From Glandiceps talaboti (taxonomy: Eukaryota > Hemichordata > Enteropneusta > Spengelidae): DNA of 64,000 nucleotides. The notes under the pieces were generated by a model that saw only the letters and a program-made list of their open reading frames with translations, ran no database searches and was not told the origin of the DNA. The stretch covers positions 16,366,822-16,430,821 of the forward strand of contig NC_135570.1 of the NCBI RefSeq assembly GCF_964340395.1, written 5' to 3'. The position numbers and the translations under genes were made by a program. Positions within the stretch are counted from its first letter, which is position 1. The number at the start of each line of letters is the position of its first letter. Shown here one piece after another: positions 1 to 12,100 of the stretch.

Positions 1-37
1 ATTGGGTAAATAAACCACTTATTATATTATTAATCAG

Positions 38-141
38 GAGTTCACAATGGACTTCTTTGCCGATGCTTCTGAGATAGGAGAGGGAGAAGACTTCACAATA
101 CAGGTGGACCCAGAGGACGGTGTGGTTGTACCTTATCCAGA
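38..141 (+). CDS. Internal or first coding exon (exon A) of an unrecognised acidic protein
   Basis: The exon follows an AT/T-rich tract ending in TAATCAG and ends at the donor GA|GTGAGT. The frame reads EFTMDFFADASEIGEGED and continues to VVVPYPE. An ATG at 47 has a fair Kozak context (CACAATGG), so translation could begin here. The upstream codons GAG TTC ACA are also open, so it may equally be an internal exon of a longer protein whose start lies left of the window. It ends in phase 2, and the first base of the next exon (1381) completes a GAC codon, giving PYPD-RRLEAI. That phase agreement supports a real junction. The peptide is acidic (E/D-rich) with no motif I recognise. The family is unknown; it could be part of a cytoplasmic tail of a membrane protein. 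Confidence 0.7.
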
Positions 142-550
142 GTGAGTATATATTTTATAGTATTCAAAGAAACACAGTGCTGAACTCTAGAATTTATTCA
201 ATAATTTACATGTACAGTACAAATAAAATGTCTAGTAATGTAGGGTTGATAATCTTATGACTACCAGAAAAATCCTTATCTGTGAATGTGCCATGTTCTG
301 TTACCCACTTGGTAAACATTTACACAAGTGTCACATGAGGATGTGTGTACTATAGATTTGGAAAAATATAGATACGCATGGCCTAATATGAAGCAGTCAG
401 CATCATACATTTAAAAGACCTTTCTGTGTTCTTTTAAAAGTTACTTTTTAAAACTGTTCAGGAATTGGAAATGAACAATTGATAACTGACTTACCCCATT
501 AAAGTATGACTAGTATACCCATGTTGACTGATCACAAGGGCAACAAAATA

Positions 551-670
551 CATCTGTTTCCTCAAGGGACTGTGTGTCACCCCAACACAGACTGTTTCGC
601 GAGGGCAAAGCCTCAAGGGAAACAGTCTGTATTCACCAGGGGTGACACACAGTCTCAACGGAAACTGAAG
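551..670. repeat. Foldback (hairpin) element in intron A
   Basis: The left arm (about 551-599) contains GACTGTGTGTCACCCC and AGACTGTTTC. The right arm (about 618-670) contains the reverse complements GAAACAGTCT and GGGGTGACACACAGTC in mirrored order. The loop is about 20 bases. The arms differ by a few bases and small indels. The size and form fit a small MITE or foldback repeat. I could not define a target-site duplication. Confidence 0.6.
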
Positions 671-1011
671 TATGATGGTGCACAAGCATGATCAGTCAAC
701 ATGTGTTTTGTAACACACCTACTACATTCTCACTCTCTCAGCACATTTACTGTTCCATACAGTCAACACATGACGACAGTTCAGAAAGCAACACAGGAAT
801 ATGGAAAACTGAACTTCTTTGATAATTACCAAATGTGGTCATTCCAAATCCTTTTCTGGCACAAGTTTGTCTTCAGAAATTAAAAAAAAAAATGAAATTT
901 CTATGCTCGTGTGACTCCTGGAGCCAACAGAAGATGCCATGTTTGTTTGTTTTGAAAACTAAACATGTACGTACGCATGCGTGTATGACGTCATCATGCA
1001 GTCAACAGTTG

Positions 1012-1045
1012 CTAGTGCTGTTACGCAGACAGGCAACAGCACTAG
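1012..1045. repeat. Perfect 11-bp stem-loop
   Basis: CTAGTGCTGTT (1012-1022) is the exact reverse complement of AACAGCACTAG (1035-1045), with a 12-base loop. It lies in intron A. It may be part of the neighbouring interspersed repeat. Confidence 0.6.
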
Positions 1046-1079
1046 ACATACTAGAACAGGTCAAAATTATGATCACCAT

Positions 1080-1255
1080 TGAGGCACAGATTTTTGGGTG
1101 TAGACCCAAAAATCAGTTTTATTTGATTTTACCATGTATACAGATGCAAAAACTATACTCACAGGGTATATAATACTTGTTCATGGTGTATGATATTACT
1201 AGTAAGTTATTGTACCTAACAAAATATTGATTTTAAACATTCCAGATGCATGTAG
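1080..1255 (+). repeat. Interspersed repeat family, copy 1
   Basis: Shared landmarks run in order: a TTTTGG(G)TG..ACCCAAA core, then TTTGATTTTA, ATGTATACAG and ATATTACTAGTAA. The same order recurs near 30075-30240 and, more diverged, near 34020-34300. It is an old dispersed repeat of unknown class. Confidence 0.5.
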
Positions 1256-1380
1256 TTCAGCTTTAATATTAAACCTGCTAACAATCCTGGTTCTTACAAA
1301 CCCTATTTCACTTGACAGTGATGAAAGTCATAATCCAACTCATCTAAATAAATCATCTTTTCTATTCTTGGTATTTTTAG

Positions 1381-1642
1381 CCGAAGACTAGAAGCAATAA
1401 CAGAGCAGAGTGAGCCTAGTCATGGTAGTATGGATAGATTAGCTAGTATGGATGAAAACAATAAGGCAGAAGGTGTAGTTAACCCAGCCTTGGAAGACTC
1501 TGACAGTGAAGATGACATCAAGAAACCTCCCATTGATGATGACGAGGACTCAAACTCCACAGTTGAAGGAGGAGCAACATATGCAAATAGCAAAGACAAC
1601 CATGAAAATATACACAATAATGTAGACCATCCTGATGTAAAG
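1381..1642 (+). CDS. Internal coding exon (exon B), acidic low-complexity region
   Basis: The acceptor is CTTGGTATTTTTAG and the donor is AAG|GTAGGA. After one base that completes the split GAC codon, 87 codons are open: RRLEAITEQSEPSHGSM at the start, VVNPALEDSDSEDDIKK in the middle, and NNVDHPDVK at the end. The segment is strongly acidic and Ser/Asp/Asn-rich, with no hydrophobic stretch, so it is probably disordered and cytoplasmic or nuclear. SDSEDD looks like a casein kinase 2-type acidic site (inference). The exon ends in phase 0. Two downstream exons, at 3294 and 4722, both start in phase 0, so either can be joined. I do not recognise the family. Confidence 0.75.
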
Positions 1643-3293
1643 GTAGGAAAACTTGTATGACAACTTGTATGTTAAACAGTATATATTTCATTTTGAGTAG
1701 TGGGAGGGGAATGGAGGGGACTGTGGTTTGGAGGATGGTGGGAAGGCTGGGGATTCGAAGGGCTGGGGAGTCTTGTACATCAATTGTGTATGAGTACAAT
1801 ACAATATTTCTTTGTCTTGTGGGGTTTGGGCAGGATCGGATTTTGGAGTTAAAATTTTCTCTGGATTAGCCATTTTATTTCCAGTGTCACTTAACCATAA
1901 TTCTGTTTGCCTCACTAAGAACCTGTCAAGATTTTCAAGGAAGCTCAATATTTCATTTCTTTGCATGCTTACTTCACTATAGCTGCTATATTTATAACTA
2001 ATGACATGTCAATCCTGCCATATCTTGTGTAGAGTTTGTATGGTTATAACTATACTGCTGATGTCGTTGTAAGAGCTATCTTTTGATTTTGTAGATTCGC
2101 ATGTCGGCTTTTTCTGTAATTGGCTAGAATACACAAAAATGTTTGTATCTTTATTTATATTTACATAAATTACATTTTCAGTCTATTGAAATATTAAATT
2201 CAATTGTGTTTGTTAGTGTTGACAGTCTTTTATGACCCTATGTGAGTTTGACACCATCCAGTTATATGCACATACACTGTTGCAATGTTCTAACTGGTTT
2301 AGATACACATATGATACATTGTTGCAACTTATTGCTCACTTATATGCATAATCCCCTACATTGATAAATTTTTCCAGCTGCCTTATATGCACAAGTGATT
2401 CCTTACATTGCAACTTTCTGAAAAGCTTATAAGTACATCTGACATTATAGTTTTGCAACTCTCTACTCTTGCTCTTTGCTTCACAGTGTGTAACATAGGA
2501 TTCAGTTTGTTCAGCATGTAGGTGCTTCTCTAAGTAATGTCATGCTTGCTATCTATATGCATTCCACTGTGTTCCTGATATTGCCAACAAGTCTTTGCCG
2601 TGTCAAAGGTCGCATAAGTTAGTAATTATCTCATGTTTTGGGTATTTCATTGAATCTTGAAGATGTAATAATTTCCAGCATCATTAAAATCAGATGACAG
2701 TATTATATGAACTTGTATTGACTAACATGCATATGACCTTTGACATCCCAAAGGATGATGGGAAATCTAACATGGAGTCAAATATTAACAAGGCTCAATC
2801 ATACCATTTCTGTGTTATGTTAATTGCCTTAACTTTGTAAGAAATAAATTAATGCACTTCCTTTAAGTATGTAATTGTATTTTGTTGTTCCTCCATAAAT
2901 ATGATGTGATATTTTGTTCAGAATGGTGATGCGTAATATCAGAAAAGTAAAACTTAGTTTATATTAAAGTCTTGACATATTTGTTATATATTTTTAAAAT
3001 ATCTTTGTTCTTTGATAATTTTTCAAAAGAGTGAACTTACAAGAAATTAATGGTACCTTCTTTCTTAGACAAGAGTTTTGGAATGTATCGGCCATCAGGC
3101 CTTGCTTATAATTGTTACCAGATATGAAATTAGTGTTTGTTAATATTTCAGCTAGACACACATTTAGTGTAGCCTTCTAAACATTCTATTCATCATTTCA
3201 TCGTTATTTACCTTTTACATCAGCTTAGCTCATTAGATTTCAGTTTATTCATTAGTTTCTTTGCTTTCTGCAAAATTAACCTTATATTTTCAG
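1643..3293 (+). other. Intron B, proximal part
   Basis: AT-rich non-coding sequence between exon B and the alternative terminal exon at 3294. I see no tandem array or mobile element in it. Confidence 0.6.
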
Positions 3294-3500
3294 ATGATTG
3301 GAGAGTGTCAAAACCAATTTTTGGTTGGTAGTACCCTACCGGCTAACTATCAGCTTCGAAGTAGTTTTAGGCGAAACTCTACCTTACTCACCTCAAAGAC
3401 GGTCCATTTTGATGGTACAGCAAATACTGACACAATAACCACTGACAAAACAAACTCTATCAAGAATATGCGCAAAAAGGGTATTTGCACAGATTCTTAG
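3294..3500 (+). CDS. Alternative 3' terminal exon (exon C-alt)
   Basis: A pyrimidine-rich acceptor, CTTATATTTTCAG, precedes 3294. The exon is open for 68 codons to TAG at 3498-3500 and starts in phase 0, exactly as exon B requires. The peptide starts MIGECQNQFLVGSTLPANY, has a basic Ser/Thr-rich middle (LRSSFRRNSTLLTSKT) and ends MRKKGICTDS. AATAAA follows 61 bases after the stop. Using this exon gives an isoform of about 187 residues if translation begins at 47. A donor-like GG|GTATTT inside the end of the exon would be phase 1 and would not fit exon 4722, so it is unlikely to be spliced onward. The function is unknown. Confidence 0.6.
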   Translation: MIGECQNQFLVGSTLPANYQLRSSFRRNSTLLTSKTVHFDGTANTDTITTDKTNSIKNMRKKGICTDS

Positions 3501-3560
3501 CTGTGATGTCATCAGTTTTTGGTGTGATGTCATCAGTTCTTGTGAGCTTAGTTAGCACAA

Positions 3561-3566
3561 AATAAA
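3561..3566 (+). terminator. Putative poly(A) signal for the alternative terminal exon
   Basis: AATAAA lies 61 bases after the TAG of the 3294-3500 exon, which is a normal position for a short 3' UTR. In such AT-rich DNA the hexamer can occur by chance. Its place after an in-phase terminal exon is what supports it. Confidence 0.45.
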
Positions 3567-4721
3567 GATAAAGGCACACAAATTACCTTGGCTGAGTTTT
3601 TAGCACAGTAGGTGAAGATAAAAAGCAAAATGATAGTAATTAACACAGGCAAAGTTAAACAGAGTTAATAATAATATTGTTATGAAGTACTTTTTTTCTG
3701 CTCATGTAAGTAAATTACTCATCTGCAGCAGTGAATACCAGTTATCATGCTATCATGCAATATCCTTTATTTTATCCACATCATTATTTTCATCACCATG
3801 TGTTTTAATTTATCTCTTTTTTTTGGCCAAGTGCTGTATAATTTATTTATTTTGCATCATTTCTATAAAACCCTGTCTGTAATCCCATCAAATGTGAGTA
3901 AGCTAGCTTACAAGGTAGAGTAAAAATACAAAATGTATCAAAGTTGATTTCTTGAAGAAAACTTAATAATTTAGGATTTTAATGTTTGATGGGATCATGA
4001 CAACCATTGCTTGCACACCTAAACATAAACTCTAATTGCAATATGTCAAATCTTTCACCTTTTCATTATTACCTTGGCTAATTTTTCATATTCCTGTACA
4101 TCTGCACCATCCTGCATCCTAACAATTGAATTGTTACTACAGTATTCTTGTAACTCAGATGTTTGTAATATGTAGTCTGTCAGTAGTAACCAAGATAACT
4201 TTTTAGTAGCTGTAAGACATGTTTTCTATTAACACTACTAAAGACTGTGTAGTTGTCATGTTGTTGTGGAGTACACCTTTGTTGAAAGCTCAGTGACATT
4301 ACAAATCTGATCTGAGAAAGGGTTTGATTCATTATATTTACTGTATTTTAATTGCATCTACTACCCTTTCCTATGAGCTCATCCTAAAGAGATTAAAGAA
4401 GAGGGCAAAATGTGTAATACCAACCATTCTTACAAGCCGGAGCATACATTTCTGCTGATGCAACGAATCATGCTATGGTATCGTGTATCACATGGTATGC
4501 ATGAGACAATCTGATTGGCTCTAGTGATGAGCTACAAAGACAGTATGATAAATGGTAGAAGCCTGGGGTTTACATGAAGTGACACAGTACAGACACAGTA
4601 GATGTGTAATATGGTTATAAATCAAGCCCTCTGTTAGATCAGATTTTGATTAATTTGCAACCACACTTGACATATACAAAATATTACGATAATAGTTTTT
4701 TTTTGTTTATTTTTATCACAG
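3567..4721 (+). other. Intron B, distal part
   Basis: AT-rich non-coding sequence ending in a long T-rich tract and the acceptor TTTTTATCACAG. No other exon or repeat stands out. Confidence 0.55.
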
Positions 4722-5081
4722 GTAATTACGCCAAACGGTAATTTGCATACAAATTCAAGTAATCATGTATCATCGGAAACCCCAACCAATCCTGTCGATG
4801 CAACAGGAAACAATGTGAATCATAAACCAAGAAGAAATATACAAACATTTGCAGAACGGGAGGACGAACTTTCAGATGTTGTAAATAGAACTGCAAGTAA
4901 AAATTTTGACTTTCACCAACATGTTCTTGATAATCCATGGAAACCAGGACATACGCTTACAGCACAAGGTGTAACAATTCTTGATGAAACACAGCAAGAT
5001 GATTTACGAGAAGCAATCATGTTAAAGAACAGTGGAGTAGGTATATGGTTAATGGACGATGTCCAGTCAACGCCACTTTAG
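4722..5081 (+). CDS. 3' terminal coding exon (exon D) of the same gene
   Basis: A strong T-tract and CACAG acceptor precede 4722. The frame opens VITPNGNLHTNSSNH in phase 0, matching exon B, and runs 119 codons to TAG at 5079-5081. The first third is Asn/Ser/Thr-rich. The second half looks more ordered: RRNIQTFAEREDELSDVV, FDFHQHVLDNPWKPGHTL, LDETQQDDLREAIMLKN, then GVGIWLMDDVQSTPL at the end. The last four residues, STPL, fit a class I PDZ-binding pattern (S/T-x-hydrophobic), which would suit the cytoplasmic tail of a membrane protein; this is inference. With exons A and B it makes about 238 residues from the ATG at 47. No homologue comes to mind. Confidence 0.7.
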   Translation, partial: VITPNGNLHTNSSNHVSSETPTNPVDATGNNVNHKPRRNIQTFAEREDELSDVVNRTASKNFDFHQHVLDNPWKPGHTLTAQGVTILDETQQDDLREAIMLKNSGVGIWLMDDVQSTPL

Positions 5082-8000
5082 CGTGGGCGTTTGTTTATTT
5101 CTTCTAGTACAATCTCAACACTCCTGTTAATACAGTGGTTGTATCCATGGATTCATTCTGTCATGATCAGTGAGTTTTCGTCTCATGATCTGTGAGTGTT
5201 TGTCTGAACCATACTGTGCCTATGCATTTATATATAGTTTCTCCAGCAATTTTGTCAACTTTGTTTCAACCTTGTGTGCAGATCTGTGATGGTCATTATC
5301 TGTGGCTTATATGACAGAACTGAGCATCGCTGTGAAGACCATGTACACCATGTAAAGCAAGCAGAGCATTTTGACAGAAATGGCTAGCAAGCTTGAAAGA
5401 AATAAGTGGAGATTTTGGCTTCACATGCCATACACATGCACCCCTGTCCAAGTAATTTGAATCGCACACAATCTGTGACAATCAAAGTCATGGTCTTAAG
5501 AGAAAAATCTTGACATCATCCCCTCACACTTTTGTCAAATTAGAATTAATATGATTAGTCAATTTTGTATTTACTTTCATAGAAATGTGATGAAATTACC
5601 TGACTGGATTACATTACCAATTAATTCTTACTTCAAAATTCATCAAATCTCTGTAAGCAATATTTCATTGACAAGTAAATTTTTAAATAATTGCTAGCTT
5701 GCTGTCAATCGGGACTGGTTACCAGATACTTTAAATGACAAGATATTTTTATTTTCAAATAATGCTGAATCACATTTGCTGATGTCATATTACTACATGC
5801 AAAGGATTGTAATGATTGGCATGCATTATTTATAGTCAGAAATTTGTTGTGTGAAGAGTTGTATTTGTAAGATATGTACCTGGAGATAGTGAACTTGCTG
5901 CCAACCATCTTGAATGGTGCACCATGGGAAATGACCAATGTGAATTAATCTCTATTGCAAACTATCACATTGTGGTAAGCACAAATGATAAAGTCTTGGT
6001 TACCCTTGGTTACAGGAGGGAGATTTTCTACAATAATATAACAGATAGAATGTTATCAGAACTATAGATAATCCCACCGTCCTTTGCTTCAGTGCATGCT
6101 CAGTATTGATACACAGCACCCAGAATAGAATATGAGTTAATTCCTCAACGTTTTAACATTCATTTATTGAGGTAATATTTTTAACTACTTGACAGTAAAA
6201 ACAATAGTTTAATGACACACTCTTGTATGTGATGTTCGGTTGGATTTTCAGTAGCTTTTTGTTATTGTTACAAATGCTGTAAGTTACACAAACACTTTAT
6301 TTTTGATGATTGAATTTTGTCTTGTGTGACATTGATTCACTGCCAAAGATAACTACATTTTTAACTTTAGAACTAGGCAGACAGTGTAATATGGACATGT
6401 ACATTGAAATGTCAAGATATACAATTGTCAAAATCTCTCAACTCCAGTGTTAGGTATTGCAGTCATTATTTATTCATCATATCTCGTGTAGTGAACAGAA
6501 AGAATTGAAACTTGGTGTAGGCATAAACCCTAGAAAAATCTGTAGGATTTATGGTGTAGGTAGAAACATCAGTAGTCACAAATTATAAAGTCTATAATGT
6601 ACGCCATGTTGGGGCGCCCTCACACATCGGTCAAAAACTTTCACAGATAAAGCAGGCTGGTGAGGGTGGAGCTACACAATGTATCTTACAAAATATCAAG
6701 CTAGTTAGATTTTTGTACCCACTGTGATGTTTTGGTTAATTTTTCTCTTGCAAACCAAAAAATGTTATGTTTAATTTAAAGTTGTGTGAAACTATAAAGT
6801 GTACATTTCAGAATATTATTCTTTTGTAATCATTCAGCAGAGGCATTTTACCCTTTTTTCAAAAAAAATATTTATTGAAAATATGTACAAAAATTCCTGT
6901 AGTACTTTTAGGAAAAGACAGTACAGTAGTTTACAGATATGATGAAAAAAATGAATTCCCTGACATTTACACTTAGTATATCAATGATTTCTTTTTGTGG
7001 GGTTTTTACCTACTTTTAGGTCAAAAAAGTACTTTTTGTATATAGACATTATTAATACCAAATTTAGTGTGTTTGTGTATGGATATAGCTCATGGAGTTG
7101 ACATTCCTCCAGTGTCTATGGTTTGTACAGTGTATTGCATGGTTCATATTTTAAGTGTTGGATGAAATGTTCCATGTGAATGTATTTCTATTGGTTCTGT
7201 CACAACTCAAAGGATAAAAGTTTTATCTAAAATTTTATGAGATCTGATACAAGTTGTATATTTATGATATGTTTTATTGACAGCTTTATAGTATTTATTA
7301 AATATGAAATATGTTTCACAAAATTCTATCGATATCACTCAAAGTATGCAAAGCTATGGTAAACAGTGCCTTCACCCAGTGACATTTCAATGTGTCAAAA
7401 CTGCCCTTTGTGTAAAAAAAATTATTTTCAAATTTTGAAAAATAACATCTATTTGCAAGTTTTAATGAAATCACGCAAAGTCTAAACACTGTACATGAGT
7501 AATCACATGTAATTTTGTAGTTCATTTATTCATTACTACAATTCCAGAGATGCTTGTATTTGCACCGTTTATTGGTATGTACAATTTACTGTAGAGGTTA
7601 CTAACTAAATTGATGTTTTCATCAAGGTGCAGACATTTCTGTTAAAACATTACTTTACCATTAATCATATCATTTTCGCTATAAGCATATCTCAAAATGG
7701 CATTTCAAAAATGTATTTTAATCTTTGTTGAAGAAAATTCAAACTGGGAAAGACATGCATGGATGTGCAAATTTTATTCACATCGACTTTTTTTTGTTGT
7801 TGTAAGAAGTTTGACATCCATACCTATTAGAAATGATATGAAATTGTAAAAGTAGGATTTCTGCTTGATCATAAAAATCTCCAAATATAGCATCGCTATT
7901 TCAAAACCCTCATCTTTAAATGTTGATTATTTCTGTTTCTAAGACTTGAAAAATTTGGCATGACATTACAAAATGATTTCATAATTAGCATACAAATAAC

Positions 8001-8288
8001 CAGGCTATTCTTTGTTACAAAACAGTACAAGGAAGGTATATTAATGGATCAAGGTTGATTTAGATATACAACTAGGCAGGATGATATTTTACACACGCAC
8101 ACACCACTTCAATGATACTAGTGCTGTTAACATGTGTGGTTATGAGCACAAATCGCTTTGTATGTGTAATATTGTATTGTTTATTGCATATATAACCTAC
8201 GATAAGGTTTAGAGCAATCTGTTTAAAATCTGATGTAGGGAACTTGGCACGATTTCTTTATTTACCTCCTACTTTTATTGCTGATTGT
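5082..8288 (+). other. 3' UTR and/or intergenic, no further gene seen
   Basis: AT-rich single-copy-looking DNA after the stop at 5081. Part of it is presumably 3' UTR. An AATAAA at 8876-8881 is one candidate end but is far away. I see no coding exon or array here. Confidence 0.5.
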
Positions 8289-8595
8289 TATTTTTTGTTC
8301 TGTGAGTACCTCAGGAACAAGGCTGTTCACTCACAGATCAAATGTTCTGTTTTGTTCTGTTAGTGCCTCAGGAACAAGGCTGTTCACTCACAGATCAAAT
8401 GTTCTGTTTTGTTCTGTGAGTACCTCAGGAACAAGGCTGTTCACTCACAGACCAAATGTTCTGTTTTGTTCTGTGAGTGCCTTAGGAACAAGGCAGTTCA
8501 CTTGGGGGCTTACAACTCACATAACAAAATAGAACAGATGGTCTTATTTTGTTTTGTGAGCACCTTAGCAACAAGGTGGTTTACTCACCGGACAA
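8289..8595. repeat. 57-bp minisatellite, about 5 copies, each unit a hairpin
   Basis: GTTCTGTGAGTACCTCAGGA recurs at 8297, 8354, 8411 and 8468, an exact 57-base step, followed by a diverged copy after 8540. Each unit contains CTGTGAGT and, about 20 bases later, its reverse complement ACTCACAG, with inner GGAAC/GTTC pairing. Because 57 is divisible by three, reading frames stay open across it. I do not regard those frames as genes. Confidence 0.85.
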
Positions 8596-9198
8596 AAAAG
8601 AATGTAGGAAAGAGAGGGGAATAAAGAAATCATGCCATTAGTTCACTAAATCTGATTTTAATTAGATAGGATAGACACTACAAAAACCATCATGGAAGAT
8701 GTCAAACACATCTTGCTGCCTGAATGGACATCTAAACCAACCTTGTTTCAGTAGTAAGAAATTAATTTGATTGAAACAATAATTATGTATCATGCACAGC
8801 TATATACTGCCCATTTAGAAATGCCATGTGATCATGTGTTCTTTACTTTAATAATAATATGCAGAAGCAACACACAATAAAATCAAAAATTATTTTAAAA
8901 TCAATAATTGGTCTGTTATGTGCTCATTTCGACAAATTGCAGTAGTTGTGTGAAACTGACGAGTGACATGGAATACATAGTCCCTTCCCCATTAGCCATG
9001 TAATATATAAAACCGTACCCTGATGCTAGCTCTCGGTGGTCGGTTTTGATAACATTTTTTGAACCGCCAGAACTGTTTTGCAATATGTTACTAAGTCATA
9101 AAAGTATCAATAGAATTGATGTCAACTAAACAGACATTGAGCTTGCCTTTACCTGGTAAGATGTCTCAGTGTTATGAACTCTTGGACCCAAACTATAT
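8596..9198. other. Spacer before the large satellite
   Basis: Non-coding AT-rich sequence. It contains AATAAA at 8876-8881, a possible distal poly(A) signal for the + strand gene. Nothing else is supported. Confidence 0.4.
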
Positions 9199-12100
9199 AC
9201 AGACTAGGTAAATAACACTTACTGGACCAAATCTACACACTACATACACACACTAGGTAAATAACACTTACTTGACCAAATCTACACACTACATACACAC
9301 ACTAGGTAAATAACACTTACTTGACCAAATCTACACACTACATACACACACTAGGTAAATAACACTTACTTGACCAAATCTACACACTACATACACACAC
9401 TAGGTAAATAACACTTACTTGACCAAATCTACACACTACATACACACTAGGTAAATAACACTTACTGGACCAAATCTACACACTACATACACACACTAGG
9501 TAAATAACACTTACTGGACCAAATCTACACACTAGGTAAATAACACTTACTTGACCAAATCTACACACTACATACACACCAGGTAAATAACACTTACTTG
9601 ACCAAATCTACACACTACATACATACACTAGGTAAATAACACTTACTTTACCAAATCTACACACTACATACACACTAGGTAAATAACACTTACTGGACCA
9701 AATCTACACACTAGGTAAATAACACTTACTTGACAAAATCTACACACTACATACACACTAGGTAAATAACACTTACTGGACCAAATCTACACACTAGGTA
9801 AATAACACTTACTTGACAAAATCTACACACTACATACACACTAGGTAAATAACACTTACTTGACCAAATCTACACACTACATACATACACTAGGTAAATA
9901 ACACTTACTTGACCAAATCTACACACTACATACATACTAGATAAATAACACTTACTTGACCAAATCTACACACTACATACACACTAGGTAAATAACACTT
10001 ACTTGACCAAATCTACACACTACATACATACACTAGGTAAATAACACTTACTGGACCAAATCTACACACTACATACACACTAGGTAAATAACACTTACTT
10101 GACCAAATCTACACACTACATACATACACTAGGTAAATAACACTTACTGGACCAAATCTACACACTACATACATACTAGGTAAATAACACTTACTTGACC
10201 AAATCTACACACTACATACATACTAGGTAAATAACACTTACTTGACCAAATCTACACACTACATACACACTAGGTAAATAACACTTACTTGACCAAATCT
10301 ACACACTACATACACACTAGGTAAATAACACTTACTTGACCAAATCTACACACTACATACATACAATAGGTAAATAACACTTACTTGACCAAATCTACAC
10401 ACTACATACACACACTAGGTAAATAACACTTACTTGACCAAATCTACACACTACATACACACACTAGGTAAATAACTCTTACTTGACCAAATCTACACAC
10501 TACATACATACACTAGGTAAATAACACTTACTGGACCAAATCTACACACTACATACATACTAGGTAAATAACACTTACTTGACCAAATCTACACACTACA
10601 TACACACACTAGGTAAATAACACTTACTTGACCAAATCTACATACTACGTACACACCCTAGGTAAATAACACTCACTGGACCAAATCTACACACTAGGTA
10701 AATAACACTTACTTGACCAAATCTACACACTACATGCACACCAGGTAAATAACACTTACTTGACCAAATCTACACACTATATACACACACTAGGTAAATA
10801 ACACTTACTTGAACAAATCTACACACTACATACACACTCTAGGTAAATGACACTTACTTGACCAAATCTACACACTACATACACACACTAGGTAAATAAC
10901 ACTTACTGGACCAAATCTACACACTACATACACACACTAGGTAAATAACACTTACTGGACCAAATCTACACACTAGGTAAATAACACTTACTTGACAAAA
11001 TCTACACACTACATACACACTAGGTAAATAACACTTACTTGACCAAATCTACACACTACATACATACACTAGGTAAATAACACTTACTTGACCAAATCTA
11101 CACACTACATACATACTAGGTAAATAACACTTACTTGACCAAATCTACACACTACATACACACTAGGTAAATAACACTTACTTGACCAAATCTACACACT
11201 ACATACATACACTAGGTAAATAACACTTACTGGACCAAATCTACACACTACATACATACTAGGTAAATAACACTTACTTGACCAAATCTACACACTACAT
11301 ACATACTAGGTAAATAACACTTACTTGACCAAATCTACACACTACATACACACTAGGTAAATAACACTTACTTGACCAAATCTACACACTACATACACAC
11401 TAGGTAAATAACACTTACTTGACCAAATCTACACACTACGTACATACAATAGGTAAATAACACTTACTTGACCAAATCTACACACTACATACACACACTA
11501 GGTAAATAACACTTACTTGACCAAATCTACACACTACATACACACACTAGGTAAATAACTCTTACTTGACCAAATTTAAACACTACATACATACACTAGG
11601 TAAATAACACTTACTGGAGCAAATCTACACACTACATACATACTAGGTAAATAACACTTACTTGACCAAATCTACACACTACATACATACACTAGGTAAA
11701 TAACACTTACTGGACCAAATCTGCACACTACATACACACACTAGGTAAATAACACTTACTGGACCAAATCTACACACTACATACACACTAGGTAAATAAC
11801 ACTTACTTGACCAAATCTACACACTACATACACACACTAGGTAAATAACACTTACTTGACCAAATCTACACACTACATACACACACTAGGTAAATAACAC
11901 TTACTGGACCAAATCTACACACTAGGTAAATAACACTTACTTGACCAAATCTACACACTACATGCACACCAGGTAAATAACACTTACTTGACCAAATCTA
12001 CACACTATATACACACACTAGGTAAATAACACTTACTTGAACAAATCTACACACTACATACACACTAGGTAAATGACACTTACTTGACCAAATCTACACA

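Larger units (their letters stand above)
142..1380 (+). other. Intron A (142-1380)
   Basis: Bounded by GTGAGT and a TTTTTAG acceptor. It holds a foldback element (551-670), a short perfect hairpin (1012-1045) and one copy of an interspersed repeat (about 1080-1250). I see no further coding sequence in it. Confidence 0.65.
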
